From CAZCQP01 sp964500895 (GTDB lineage Bacteria; Bacillota; Clostridia; Lachnospirales; JAISER01): DNA of 64,000 bases. A model generated the notes under the pieces. The model made no database searches and was not told where the DNA came from. It was given only the letters and a program-made list of their open reading frames with translations. A program made the position numbers and the translations under genes. Positions 7,555 through 16,335 of this stretch are shown one piece after another. Numbering within the stretch: position 1 is the stretch's first letter; each line of letters opens with the position of its first letter. The DNA is taken from contig CAZCQP010000001.1 in assembly GCA_964500895.1 (NCBI GenBank), forward strand, positions 1-64,000. Reading direction: 5' to 3'.

Positions 7555-9675
7555 TTATTTCAGCAAGGCTTTAAGTTTTTCTATTTCGCTGTCTGTCGGG
7601 TTAATCTGTTCGTATGCCACCAACACTTCTTTGGCCTTTTCAAACATGTTGTTTTCAATGAGCTGCATAATGCTTTTTTTCAAGGCCGCCGTATACTGGT
7701 TCAGCTCATTCCGGGCATTTTTTGCTTTAATCTCCTTTTCGCTTTGGTGGGCTTTAAAACGATTAATCAATAGGCTGACCATATCCCGCATGGATTTGTT
7801 ATGGTGCAATGCCTCCCTCAAGCGGCGTACATAGCCCAGTTGGTCCCCCGTTTCCAGGCACATGTCCGCTTTATGCATATAATAACCAAAGCGGTAGGCA
7901 CCAGGCAACAATTCGATGCCTTCGTCACAAAACGCCGTGGGTGCGTAGATGGTTTGAGCGTAACTGTACAAATGCTGGGTATATACTTTAAACAGGTATA
8001 GTTTTTGGTCATCGGTGAAAGCCGTTTTCTTTTTTAACAACTGGTCACACATGGAAACCATCCAAAAGCTGGCTTTAGGCCCAGCTGTAAAACAATTATC
8101 CGGCTGGGTTTGCAAATAATTCAGAAAAATATGGGGAAAATCTGGGTGCACATACAGCAGGCTGGTTATAAATTCATGCACATCGTCCACGTCTGTACGC
8201 AGCAGCAGGGTTGTAAAATCCACATTGTTTTTTAAGGCAATCACCATCACATCGCAATATAAAATGGTGGGGCCTTGCTGTTCCGTTAAGAAGTATTGCA
8301 GCATATCTGCAATTTCTTTTGGACTTTGGTTGGTGGCATGGGCCAGACGCAACCGTTGAAGCCGAATGTAATCATCATTAAAGCCCACGTTTTCATCCGC
8401 AAGCGCACGGATGATGGGCAGCGTATTGGCAGACTTTATCATCAAGTGGTCAAACTGATTGAGCAAATCGTAGTAAATGTCTTTGTTGGATATTTCGTAA
8501 GGTTTAATCCTTTGATAAAGGTCTACAATCTTTTCAAAGCGGCCGCTGACATCTATGATTTCAACCAGCAAAGGCAGCACCTTTGCATTGTCCATCTTGG
8601 AACGCGCCACCCAGTCAAAAACACTAATCCAGTCTTCCATCTGCTTGTAGGAATCAATGATGAATGCAATCATGCTTTCTTCCCAGCCATCCATGATGCC
8701 CACCAGAATGTCCATGTTTAAGTCTATAATGTTCAATTGTTTTTTATCGTACAGGTACCGGGTTTCCAAAGATTTTTCGTAATACTTAGCTGCTTTGGCA
8801 TAATCCTTTATTTTACTGTACTGCTCCCCTAAAAGAGAGTACATGTCTATAAAAGTGGTGACCGGCTCTTTGCATTTGGCTATATAACCTTCTATAAAAC
8901 GGATGGTTTTTTCCGGGTCATTCAGCCGGGAATACAGGCTGGCGGCATGTTTATGGAAAAAGTGGAAGTGAAAATCCTGGGGCTTGTTGCGCACCATTTC
9001 CAGCCCACGGTTTATATATTCTTCCGTTTTTTCTTCGTCGTACTGAGATTCAAATTGCTTCACCGTATGGGCCAAGGCACGCAAATCTCTGGGGTTTTGT
9101 TCCAGCTGCAACAATAAAAGGTCTATGTTGCGCTTGTGTTTGGCCGCCTTTTTTTCGGAATTATCCTCGTATAAATAGCCGGTATGTTCAGAGGTATCTT
9201 CTAAATATTTTTGGGGTTCGATGCCGGGTATATACTCGTGAATAATGCCGGTAAACTGGGTGTGCTTCGTACGCTTAAACAGCCGCAGCGCCACCATCAC
9301 GGTGAATGTGCTGTCGTCTGTATAGTTTTTAATGTAGTGGCTGGCGCAGTTGTATTGTTTATATTCACCACTGTTAAAAAAGCGGATAATGTCATCAACA
9401 CTCTGGAAACATTCATCTGCATCCAGATACATATACCATTCGCCTTGAGCCGCCTTCAACGTGGCGTTTCTGGCAGCTGCGAAATTGTTTTTCCATTCCA
9501 CATGGAGCACATGGGGGGTAAATTCTGCCGCAATTTCTGCTGTGTTGTCTGTGGAACCAGTGTCCACAATAATCAGCTCACTGTCCACCTGCTCCAGAAC
9601 AGGCTGTAGGCACTCTAAGCATTTTCGCAAATGCGCTGCTTCGTTCTTAACAATCATCCCGATGGTAAGCTTCAT
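7555..9675 (-). CDS. GT2 glycosyltransferase fused to TPR-like helical repeats
   Basis: 706 residues. Residues 1 to about 230 are a GT-A domain: MKLTIGMIVKNEAAHLRKCL, LIIVDTGSTDNT (nucleotide-sugar binding) and the metal-binding YLDADE. The rest is helical with TPR-like units (for example AKAAKYYEKSLETRYLY) and ends in a charged helix. This architecture is seen in protein-modifying glycosyltransferases such as the SunS-like group and in flagellin or surface-protein glycosylation, so a protein acceptor is plausible but not shown. It heads a seven-gene operon: a promoter is found about 150 bases upstream with a miniature inverted-repeat element in the leader. AAGGAG precedes the ATG. Confidence 0.75.
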   Translation of the reverse strand: MKLTIGMIVKNEAAHLRKCLECLQPVLEQVDSELIIVDTGSTDNTAEIAAEFTPHVLHVEWKNNFAAARNATLKAAQGEWYMYLDADECFQSVDDIIRFFNSGEYKQYNCASHYIKNYTDDSTFTVMVALRLFKRTKHTQFTGIIHEYIPGIEPQKYLEDTSEHTGYLYEDNSEKKAAKHKRNIDLLLLQLEQNPRDLRALAHTVKQFESQYDEEKTEEYINRGLEMVRNKPQDFHFHFFHKHAASLYSRLNDPEKTIRFIEGYIAKCKEPVTTFIDMYSLLGEQYSKIKDYAKAAKYYEKSLETRYLYDKKQLNIIDLNMDILVGIMDGWEESMIAFIIDSYKQMEDWISVFDWVARSKMDNAKVLPLLVEIIDVSGRFEKIVDLYQRIKPYEISNKDIYYDLLNQFDHLMIKSANTLPIIRALADENVGFNDDYIRLQRLRLAHATNQSPKEIADMLQYFLTEQQGPTILYCDVMVIALKNNVDFTTLLLRTDVDDVHEFITSLLYVHPDFPHIFLNYLQTQPDNCFTAGPKASFWMVSMCDQLLKKKTAFTDDQKLYLFKVYTQHLYSYAQTIYAPTAFCDEGIELLPGAYRFGYYMHKADMCLETGDQLGYVRRLREALHHNKSMRDMVSLLINRFKAHQSEKEIKAKNARNELNQYTAALKKSIMQLIENNMFEKAKEVLVAYEQINPTDSEIEKLKALLK

Positions 9676-9734
9676 GATTTCATCTATTCTCCTTCATCCG
9701 ATTCGTCATTCAAGTTGAAAGGATACGCTAACAC

Positions 9735-9824
9735 TAGGCAGTGTTTGAAAATTCATTACCAATGGGTTTTAACCAATGTTTTGATAGGGAAACCCCCACA
9801 AAATGATTTTTCAAACACGTTCTA
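9735..9824. mobile_element. MITE-like element, copy A (TA-flanked)
   Basis: An 86-base element bounded by TA on both sides (9735-9736 and 9823-9824). Its terminal inverted repeats are about 21 bp with four mismatches (GGCAGTGTTTGAAAATTCATT against GAACGTGTTTGAAAAATCATT). The first 22 bases after the TA are identical to copy B at 48943. TA flanks suggest an IS630/Tc1-like source, but no transposase is present in the window. It lies in the 5' leader of the glycosyltransferase operon, immediately after the promoter. Confidence 0.65.
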
Positions 9825-9828
9825 ATTA

Positions 9829-9857
9829 AGTATACAGGATTATCGAAATATTTGCAA
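9829..9857 (-). promoter_or_regulatory. sigma-A promoter of the glycosyltransferase-glyS operon
   Basis: On the minus strand TTGCAA, a 17-base spacer and TATACT. The start of transcription would fall at the edge of MITE copy A. Confidence 0.65.
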
Positions 9858-9870
9858 TATATCCGCAGAT

Positions 9871-9905
9871 AAAAGGCAGCGCCCCATTTTGGGACACTGC
9901 CTTTT
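9871..9905 (-). terminator. terminator of the binding-protein gene
   Basis: A hairpin AAAAGGCAG...CTGCCTTTT with extra inner pairs follows the LivJ-like gene; on the minus strand it ends in TTTTAT. Confidence 0.75.
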
Positions 9906-9928
9906 GAAAAAATTATTGTAAAATGAAA

Positions 9929-11137
9929 TTATTCCGGCATGAAGCTGGTGTCGAAAGTATATTCGCCATTTACAATTTTGATGATGGACACAGACTTAAT
10001 GGGGTTGCCGTCTGCATCGAAAGTCATGGTGCCGGTTACACCTTCGTAGTTGGTGTTGGCAATGGCTTCCAGAATAGCAGCTTTGTCTGTGGAACCAGCA
10101 GCTTCAATGGCATTTGCAATGATGTACGCGGCATCGTAGCCCAGGGCTGCAAAAGCAGAAGGTGCTTCGCCGTATTTTTCGGTGTATGATTTAATAAAGT
10201 TCTGCACTTTTTCGGATTGATCCATTACAGAGTAGTGGTTGCAGAAGTAGCTGCCTTCAAGCACATCAATGCTGCCGGCATCAACGGTTTGGATAACGCC
10301 GTCCCAACCGTCTGCACCAAGCAGGGTAGAGGTTAAGCCCACTTCTTTAGCCTGAGTGGCAATTAAAGCAGCTTTGGAGTAGTAATCTGGCACCATCAGC
10401 ACGTCTGGTTGGTCTTTTGCAATGTTGGTCAGCTGGGTTTTGAAGTCGATGTCGTCATTGCCGTAGCCTTCGTAAGCCACAACAGTTAAGCCCAGTTTTT
10501 CAGCTTCGGCGGAGAATGCTTTTGCAATACCGTCGGAGTAGTCATCGGAAGTATTGTACACCACAGCGGCAGTTTTTGCGCCCAGGTTGTTGTAGGCGAA
10601 TCTGGCCATGGTTACCCCTTGGAATGGGTCGATAAAGCAAACACGGAACACATTGTCCCCCACTTTGGTTACAGCATCAGCAGTAGCGGTAGCAGTAACC
10701 ATAGGCATACCTTCGCCGTTGGCTACGCCAGCCACAGCAATGGTGGGTTTGGATGTAACGTCACCCAACAGCGCCACAATGCCGCTGCTGGAAAGGCGGT
10801 TGTATGCGTTTACAGCTTCAGCATCTTCACCTTTTTCGTCTTCTACACGGTATTCAACCTTTTTGCCACCTAAAATACCGCCGTTGGCGTTGATTTCTTC
10901 AAAAGCCAGGTTGGCGCCGTTGGTGGTAGTGGTGCCGTATACAGCCACAGCACCGGTTAAGGGCGCAAGACCACCAATTAAAATGCTGTCACCTGTGGGT
11001 GCTTCTGCTTCGGCAGGCGCTTCTTCACCGGCTGCCGCTTCCGGTGATGCTGCAGGGGTTGTTGCGGCTTGTTTTGTACAAGCGGTGGCTCCGACCATTA
11101 CAGTCAGTGCGGTCATTATGGCTAACCATCTTTTCAT
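9929..11137 (-). CDS. branched-chain-amino-acid-type ABC transporter binding lipoprotein (LivJ-like)
   Basis: 402 residues from the ATG behind AAGGAGG; an upstream in-frame start lies before that site. The signal peptide ends at a lipobox-like ATAC, followed by a Pro/Ala/Glu-rich linker (about 25-50). The rest is a Peripla_BP_6 fold: ILIGGLAPLTGAVAVYG, AFEEINANGGILGGKKVEY, GDVTSKPTIAVA. This class binds branched-chain amino acids or related small molecules. Permease and ATPase genes are not in the window, so partners must be encoded elsewhere. Expression is very probably sigma-54 dependent: a TGGCATG-N4-TTGC element lies about 60-75 bases upstream of the start, and the divergent neighbour encodes a sigma-54 activator. 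Confidence 0.88.
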   Translation of the reverse strand: MKRWLAIMTALTVMVGATACTKQAATTPAASPEAAAGEEAPAEAEAPTGDSILIGGLAPLTGAVAVYGTTTTNGANLAFEEINANGGILGGKKVEYRVEDEKGEDAEAVNAYNRLSSSGIVALLGDVTSKPTIAVAGVANGEGMPMVTATATADAVTKVGDNVFRVCFIDPFQGVTMARFAYNNLGAKTAAVVYNTSDDYSDGIAKAFSAEAEKLGLTVVAYEGYGNDDIDFKTQLTNIAKDQPDVLMVPDYYSKAALIATQAKEVGLTSTLLGADGWDGVIQTVDAGSIDVLEGSYFCNHYSVMDQSEKVQNFIKSYTEKYGEAPSAFAALGYDAAYIIANAIEAAGSTDKAAILEAIANTNYEGVTGTMTFDADGNPIKSVSIIKIVNGEYTFDTSFMPE

Positions 11138-11196
11138 TTTTATTTTCCTCCTTGATTTTTGGAAATTCACACAAATTTCCGATTGAAAATATTAAA

Positions 11197-11212
11197 GCAA
11201 GAACCATGCCAA
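11197..11212 (-). promoter_or_regulatory. sigma-54 (-24/-12) promoter
   Basis: On the minus strand TTGGCATGGTTCTTGC matches the sigma-54 consensus TTGGCACG-N4-TTGC with one change. It points at the LivJ-like gene and would give a leader of about 50 bases. Confidence 0.8.
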
Positions 11213-11261
11213 CTATACAATAAATAAAAAAGCTTGTCAATCAGCAATAGGGATTTTTTTC

Positions 11262-11274
11262 CAATTTTAAATTG
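11262..11274. promoter_or_regulatory. palindrome, candidate activator site
   Basis: CAATTTTAAATTG is a perfect 13-base palindrome about 50-75 bases upstream of the sigma-54 element, a position where enhancer-binding proteins bind. Assignment is speculative because the region is AT-rich. Confidence 0.3.
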
Positions 11275-11342
11275 TTTCATTTTTTTGCATTTCATTTCAT
11301 GGCAAGCTGTGATAAAATGAAAAAATTGAACAGGAGGCAACC

Positions 11343-12695
11343 ATGATGGACAATTTAAAAGCAGCCGCTTTAGACGCTGTATTGGGCGTCACGGCTAGCG
11401 GCATCCTTATGATAGACAAGGCGCTGAATATTGTATATATGAACCCTTGGGCGGTGGAGTTTGTAAACATGGAAGCATCCCGCTGCTTAAACCGCTGCAT
11501 TTTGGATTTGTACCCCGATTCCAACTTGGCCAGGGTGGTGCAAACCGGCGTGGGGGAAAAAAACAAGTGGATTGTGCGTAATCAGAAAAAAACGCTGGTC
11601 ACCCGGCTGCCCATCTATATGGACGGGCAAGTGGCAGGGGGCATTTCCTTGTTTCAGGACTACGCCCACATGCAGGAAAACGAAGCGGAAATTCGCCAAA
11701 GCCTGGTGCAGAAAGGGCTTTCTGCCAAGTATACCTTTGACCACATCATACATACCAGCCCCTCCATCAGCCATACCATAGACATGGCCAAAACCTATGC
11801 CAAGTCTGCTTCCACCATTTTGCTCACCGGGGAAAGCGGCTGCGGCAAAGAACTGTTTGCCCAAGGCATTCATAACCATAGCGAACGCAAGAACAAGCCT
11901 TTTGTCGCCCTGAATTGCAGCACCCTATCCGAAAGCGTGCTGGAATCTGAACTGTTCGGCTATTCGGAGGGTTCTTTCACTGGGGCGAAAAAGGGCGGCA
12001 AAATAGGCTTGTTTCAGCTGGCAGACGGAGGCACCATTTTTCTGGATGAAATTGGCGAAATTCCCCTCTCCTTTCAAGCCAAATTTTTGCGGGTACTGCA
12101 AGAAAAGCAAATACGCCCGGTGGGCAGTGACACCATCATTCCCATCGATGTGCGCATCATTGCCGCCAGCAACAAAGATTTATTTAAAGAAGTGGAGAAA
12201 AAACGTTTTCGGCTGGATTTGTTTTACAGAATTAACGTGCTGTGCCTGAATATTCCCCCTTTAAGGGAGCGCATTGAAGACATTTACCCTATTGCCCTGG
12301 ATTATTTCAGCCGCACAAACCCGTGTTTGTATGCCAACAATCAAGCCGCCATTTCGGATGTGTTGTCAGTACTACAGACGTATGGTTTTCCGGGCAATGT
12401 GCGGGAGCTTGAAAATATTTTGGAGCGTCTTGCGCTGTTGCTGGAAGAAGGGTTGCTGACCCCGGAAAAAGAAAATATTTTGGCCCAGTTGATTGACACC
12501 CGGGCCATGGCTTCCCCTGCACTGTCTGGACAAACTGACCAAACAAGCCAGGTACAAAGCACACTAGAGAGCGCAGAAAAGTCTAAAATTATACATGAAC
12601 TGCTGCGCTTTGGTGGCGACAAGAAGGCAGCAGCAGCAGCGTTAGGCATGAGCGGTTCAACATTATGGCGAAAAATGAAAAAATATCAAATTTAA
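11343..12695 (+). CDS. sigma-54-dependent transcriptional activator (PAS-AAA-Fis)
   Basis: 450 residues. An N-terminal PAS-like sensor (about 8-115, GVTASGILMIDKALNIVYMN) is followed by the AAA+ domain with Walker A TGESGCGKE, the sigma-54 contact loop as GSFTGA, Walker B GTIFLDEIGE and the arginine region FRLDLFYRINV, and by a C-terminal Fis-type HTH (KKAAAAALGMSGSTLWRKMKKY). It should remodel sigma-54 polymerase in response to a small ligand sensed by the PAS domain. It is transcribed away from the LivJ-like gene, whose promoter is of the sigma-54 type, so that gene is the natural target. GGAGG precedes the ATG-ATG start. Confidence 0.92.
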   Translation: MMDNLKAAALDAVLGVTASGILMIDKALNIVYMNPWAVEFVNMEASRCLNRCILDLYPDSNLARVVQTGVGEKNKWIVRNQKKTLVTRLPIYMDGQVAGGISLFQDYAHMQENEAEIRQSLVQKGLSAKYTFDHIIHTSPSISHTIDMAKTYAKSASTILLTGESGCGKELFAQGIHNHSERKNKPFVALNCSTLSESVLESELFGYSEGSFTGAKKGGKIGLFQLADGGTIFLDEIGEIPLSFQAKFLRVLQEKQIRPVGSDTIIPIDVRIIAASNKDLFKEVEKKRFRLDLFYRINVLCLNIPPLRERIEDIYPIALDYFSRTNPCLYANNQAAISDVLSVLQTYGFPGNVRELENILERLALLLEEGLLTPEKENILAQLIDTRAMASPALSGQTDQTSQVQSTLESAEKSKIIHELLRFGGDKKAAAAALGMSGSTLWRKMKKYQI

Positions 12696-12707
12696 ATGCA
12701 GGAAAGA

Positions 12708-12736
12708 TTGACATTCCACCCACGGTCTATTATGAT
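12708..12736 (+). promoter_or_regulatory. sigma-A promoter of hisC
   Basis: TTGACA, 17-base spacer, TATGAT; starts about 37 bases before the hisC ATG. Confidence 0.8.
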
Positions 12737-12779
12737 ATTCAAAATAATTGAAACGCCAAGATTTGAAAGGTGATTGCAC

Positions 12780-13853
12780 ATGAACAACCGTACATGCAAA
12801 TGGATTCGCCGGGATTTACAGCATTTCAAGCCTTATCAGGCACATGTGAAACCCCACGTGCACAAGCTGGACGCCAATGAAAGCCCCTTCCCCATGCCGC
12901 CGGAAGTGAAGGCCCGCATCATCGCATGGTTTGAACAGAACGAGTCCTTGAATATTTACCCGGACACCGACAGCACCCGGTTGCGGGAAGCATTGGCCCT
13001 TTTCTGGCATGTTGCGCCGGAAAACATCCTGTGTTCTGTAGGCCTTGACCAAATGATTGACTACATTACTAAGGTCTTTTTAGAAGAAGGGGACGGCATT
13101 CTCACCCTCTCCCCCACCTTTGCTATGTACGGTATTACCACCATCATTAACCACGGCCAGGTTTATGAGCTGCCCCTTACCGATGGCCAGCTGCCCACCG
13201 TGGCCCAGATTGTGGCAGAAGTGCAGGCCAAAAAGCCCAAGCTTTTGTTTTTGTGTACCCCCAACAACCCCACAGGCCACACCATGTCTAAGGCGGACAT
13301 TATGGCTTTGCTGCCCCAGGTGGACATACCGGTTGTGGTGGACGAAGCTTACTGCGAATACAACCATCCAGACGAAACCCTTATTCCCGAAATTAATGGG
13401 TTTGACAACTTGATTGTGTTGCGCACCTTTTCAAAAGCTTACGGCTTGGCGGGCGCACGCATTGGTTATGCCATTGCCAATGATAGCCTAATTCATGCCA
13501 TTAACTTGGTGAAAGCCCCCTACAACTTGCCGGTACTCTCTCAAGTGCTGGCATTGGAGGTTTTGGCCAATAGCGACACCTTCAAAGAACGGGTGGCCAC
13601 CATCATAACCCAGCGGGAAATGATGCTGGAAGCCTTGAAAAAATATGACTGGCTGAAAATAAGCCCATCCGGCGCCAACTTTATTTTCTTGAACAGCAGC
13701 CGGCCGGTGGCAGATAAGCTAGAAGCAGCGGGCATTTTGGTGCGGTGCTTTGAAAAAGAGAAGATTGAGAAAATACGCATCACCATTGGGCTGGAGGAAC
13801 AAAACCGGGCGGTTTTAGAGGTTTTTGAACAGTGTCATCATTCTGCACAATAA
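12780..13853 (+). CDS. hisC: histidinol-phosphate aminotransferase (PLP fold type I)
   Basis: 357 residues. Transfers an amino group between glutamate and imidazole-acetol phosphate in histidine synthesis. Visible motifs: HKLDANESPFPMP at the N-terminus, TPNNPTGHT, VVDEAYCEY, and the PLP lysine in TFSKAYGLAGARIGY. The ATG at 12780 is preferred over a TTG six bases upstream because AAGGTG lies 7 bases before it. It stands alone with its own promoter and terminators, not in a his operon, so a related aromatic or other aminotransferase role is possible. Confidence 0.85.
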   Translation: MNNRTCKWIRRDLQHFKPYQAHVKPHVHKLDANESPFPMPPEVKARIIAWFEQNESLNIYPDTDSTRLREALALFWHVAPENILCSVGLDQMIDYITKVFLEEGDGILTLSPTFAMYGITTIINHGQVYELPLTDGQLPTVAQIVAEVQAKKPKLLFLCTPNNPTGHTMSKADIMALLPQVDIPVVVDEAYCEYNHPDETLIPEINGFDNLIVLRTFSKAYGLAGARIGYAIANDSLIHAINLVKAPYNLPVLSQVLALEVLANSDTFKERVATIITQREMMLEALKKYDWLKISPSGANFIFLNSSRPVADKLEAAGILVRCFEKEKIEKIRITIGLEEQNRAVLEVFEQCHHSAQ

Positions 13854-13856
13854 AAG

Positions 13857-13905
13857 ACCTTGGGAAACTTTTTCGAGAAAAAGTTTTACAGCAACGCCCC
13901 AAGGT
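13857..13905 (+). terminator. hairpin downstream of hisC containing a repeated inner stem
   Basis: An outer ACCTTGGG/CCCAAGGT stem ends in TTT, and an inner stem AAACTTTTT-CGAG-AAAAAGTTT is perfect. The inner stem recurs at 23497-23528. Confidence 0.6.
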
Positions 13906-13928
13906 TTTATGTTCGTGATAGACACTGT

Positions 13929-13960
13929 AGAGGGGCGGATTCCAATCCGCCCCTCTTTTA
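13929..13960 (+). terminator. second terminator after hisC
   Basis: A 12-bp GC-rich stem AGAGGGGCGGAT/ATCCGCCCCTCT with a four-base loop is followed by TTTATTATT. It insulates hisC from the convergent mutase gene. Confidence 0.85.
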
Positions 13961-13971
13961 TTATTCCATAT

Positions 13972-15696
13972 TTAATTGGCTAACCGCTCCATCACATCTT
14001 TAGCCAAAGCGGCCAATCGTTTTTTGGCTTCTTCCCCATCCGTTCCTTTAACACCCATGTAAATTTTAATTTTAGGCTCTGTGCCAGAAGGGCGCACACA
14101 GAACCAATCGCCGCCTTCCAAAGCAAAATGTAACACATCGGACACAGGAAGCTCAATCGGTGCCACTGCCCCTGTTTGCGTTTCTGTGGCTGTTTGGTTT
14201 TGGAAGTCCTTCATGCAAACCACGGCTTTGCCCGTCACCGTTTTGGGCGGGTTTTGCCGCAAGCCGCTCATCATAGCGCCCATAGCTGCCAACCCGTCTA
14301 CCCCTTTTAATGTGATGGTCTCCACCGTTTCCATGTAATAGCCGTATTTGGCGTACATAGCTTGCAGCGCATCCCACAATGTTTTACCCTGTGTTTTATA
14401 ATAGGCAGCCATTTCACACATGAGCAACACCCCAGACACAGCGTCTTTATCCCGGGCGTAAGTGCCTGTGAGCACCCCGTTGCTTTCTTCAAAACCAAAC
14501 AAGTAGGTGTAGGCCCCTGTTTCCTCAAATTCCTTCATTTTCTCACCAATGTATTTAAAACCGGTGAGCACTTCAAAATACGTCACCCCATAGGCCTGGG
14601 CAATGGTTTTGGACAGCGGGCTAGATACCACCGTGGAAATGAGTGCCCCGTTTGCCGGCAGCTTACCCATTTGTTGCCTTTGAGACAAAATGTACTCGGC
14701 CATTAATGTGCCAATCATGTTGCCTGTTAAAACCACATATTCCCCGTCATTGTTCTGCACCATACACCCCAGCCGGTCAGAGTCCGGGTCTGTGGCGAAA
14801 ATGCAGGTGGCATTAACGGTTTTGGCCAGTTCCAGCGCCAATGTAAAAGCTTTGGGGTCCTCCGGGTTGGGGTAAGACACGGTGGTAAAGTTGGGGTCTG
14901 GCATTTCCTGCTGGGGCACCACATGAATATTGGTAAAGCCTGCTTCCTTCAGGGCCCTGCGTACCGGAACATTGCCCGCCCCGTGCAGCGGGGTGTACAC
15001 AATGGAAAGGTCACTGCCGGTGCTCTGGCAAACCTCTGGGTGAATGCGTTGCGCCATCACGTTTTGCATGTAAGCGTCGTCCAGCTCGGCATCCAGCACA
15101 TGGAAAAGCCCTTGCGCCGTGGCTTCTGCTTCGCCCATGGTTTTAATCTGGTCAAAGCCTGTCACCAGGCCTACATGGCGAATAATCGCTTCATCCCGGG
15201 GGTATGTCACTTGGCCGCCGTCCCGGCCATACACTTTATAGCCGTTATATTCCTTGGGGTTGTGGCTGGCTGTAATCACGATACCTGCGGCACAGTTCAA
15301 ATGCCGCACCGCAAAAGACAACACCGGGGTTGGACGCAAACTGTCAAAAATATAGGTTTCAATGCCGTTGGCATTCAGCACCAAAGCCGTCTGGCGGCAA
15401 AATTCCGCAGACATACGCCGAGAGTCGTGGGCAATGACCACACCGCCCGCCGTGTCCTTTTGTTCTAGCAAATAATTGGCCAACCCTTGGGTGGCTTTGC
15501 CTACTGTATATTGGTTCATGCGGTTGGTGCCTGCACCTAAAATGCCCCGCAATCCCCCTGTGCCAAACGATAAGCTCTTATAAAATCTGTCTTCAATCTC
15601 TTTTTTATCCTGCGCAATGGCTTGAAGTTCTGCCTTGGTGTCCGCATCAAAAATGTCGCCGCCTAGCCATGCATTGTAGCTTTCCATAAAATCCAT
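13972..15696 (-). CDS. phospho-sugar mutase (phosphoglucomutase/phosphomannomutase)
   Basis: 574 residues, the long bacterial alpha-D-phosphohexomutase type (PgcA-like). It interconverts hexose 1- and 6-phosphates for glycan synthesis. Catalytic serine loop TASHNPKEYNGYKVYG, metal loop DPDSDRLG, sugar loop GFEESNG and phosphate-binding loop RPSGTEPKIKIY are all present. The ribosome binding site is weak (GGGGTG...GAAG). Substrate preference between glucose and mannose cannot be read from sequence. Confidence 0.9.
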   Translation of the reverse strand: MDFMESYNAWLGGDIFDADTKAELQAIAQDKKEIEDRFYKSLSFGTGGLRGILGAGTNRMNQYTVGKATQGLANYLLEQKDTAGGVVIAHDSRRMSAEFCRQTALVLNANGIETYIFDSLRPTPVLSFAVRHLNCAAGIVITASHNPKEYNGYKVYGRDGGQVTYPRDEAIIRHVGLVTGFDQIKTMGEAEATAQGLFHVLDAELDDAYMQNVMAQRIHPEVCQSTGSDLSIVYTPLHGAGNVPVRRALKEAGFTNIHVVPQQEMPDPNFTTVSYPNPEDPKAFTLALELAKTVNATCIFATDPDSDRLGCMVQNNDGEYVVLTGNMIGTLMAEYILSQRQQMGKLPANGALISTVVSSPLSKTIAQAYGVTYFEVLTGFKYIGEKMKEFEETGAYTYLFGFEESNGVLTGTYARDKDAVSGVLLMCEMAAYYKTQGKTLWDALQAMYAKYGYYMETVETITLKGVDGLAAMGAMMSGLRQNPPKTVTGKAVVCMKDFQNQTATETQTGAVAPIELPVSDVLHFALEGGDWFCVRPSGTEPKIKIYMGVKGTDGEEAKKRLAALAKDVMERLAN

Positions 15697-15727
15697 GCTT
15701 CTTCAACACCCCACATTTTCAATATAT

Positions 15728-16327
15728 TTATATTATAGTATGCCTTTGCGTATTGTGCAAGTTAATCATGGCATCCAAGGTTTCTTTCGGCACCTGGGAT
15801 ATGTAGGTCACAGGTGCAGGCTTTGGCACATAGGGTACCAGAACCTTTTCCATCCACACCACATCCAGCCACTGGTCAAACTTGTAACCCACATTCCGAT
15901 AGGTGCCCACAGGGGAAAATCCACACTTTTCATGAAACCTTCTGCTTTTTTCGTTGGGCACCGTATATCCTGCATAAGCGTTGAAAAACCCCTGTGTGCG
16001 CAAAATGTCAAACAAACAGGCGTATAACCGGTGGGTGATGCCTTGGCCGTGTACAGCAGGCAGGGCGTACACAGACACATCCACGCTGTAGCAATAAGCC
16101 GCCCGCTCTGCATGGCGGGAGGCATAGGCATAAGCCACAATGTCATCCCCAATGGCATAAACCAGATAGGGATACTGGCTACTGATGGCTTCCACCCTAC
16201 GGGCAAAATCTTCTGGCGTAGGCACTTGAATTTCAAAAGAAATGGTGGTGTTTGCAACATAAGGAGCGTAAATGGACAAAATTTGGTTGCTATCGGCCAC
16301 TGTGGCCAATCGTATCAATCCGTTCAT
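15728..16327 (-). CDS. GNAT N-acetyltransferase, phosphinothricin-acetyltransferase-like
   Basis: 199 residues. The GNAT fold begins IRLATVADSNQILSIYAPYV, as in Pat/MddA-type enzymes; the acetyl-CoA loop is VHGQGITHRLY, and the C-terminal RNVGYKFDQWLDVVWME is characteristic of that group. A substrate cannot be named; methionine sulfoximine-like amino acids are typical of relatives. It starts 8 bases after the sensor kinase stop, so it is co-transcribed with the two-component pair. Confidence 0.8.
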   Translation of the reverse strand: MNGLIRLATVADSNQILSIYAPYVANTTISFEIQVPTPEDFARRVEAISSQYPYLVYAIGDDIVAYAYASRHAERAAYCYSVDVSVYALPAVHGQGITHRLYACLFDILRTQGFFNAYAGYTVPNEKSRRFHEKCGFSPVGTYRNVGYKFDQWLDVVWMEKVLVPYVPKPAPVTYISQVPKETLDAMINLHNTQRHTII

Positions 16328-16335
16328 GGTATCAC

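Noticed and set aside
6629..9928. T-box leader for glyS
   Set aside because: glyS lies inside an operon with only 6 bases upstream, and the operon leader shows no T-box sequence (TGGNACCGCG) or specifier stem.
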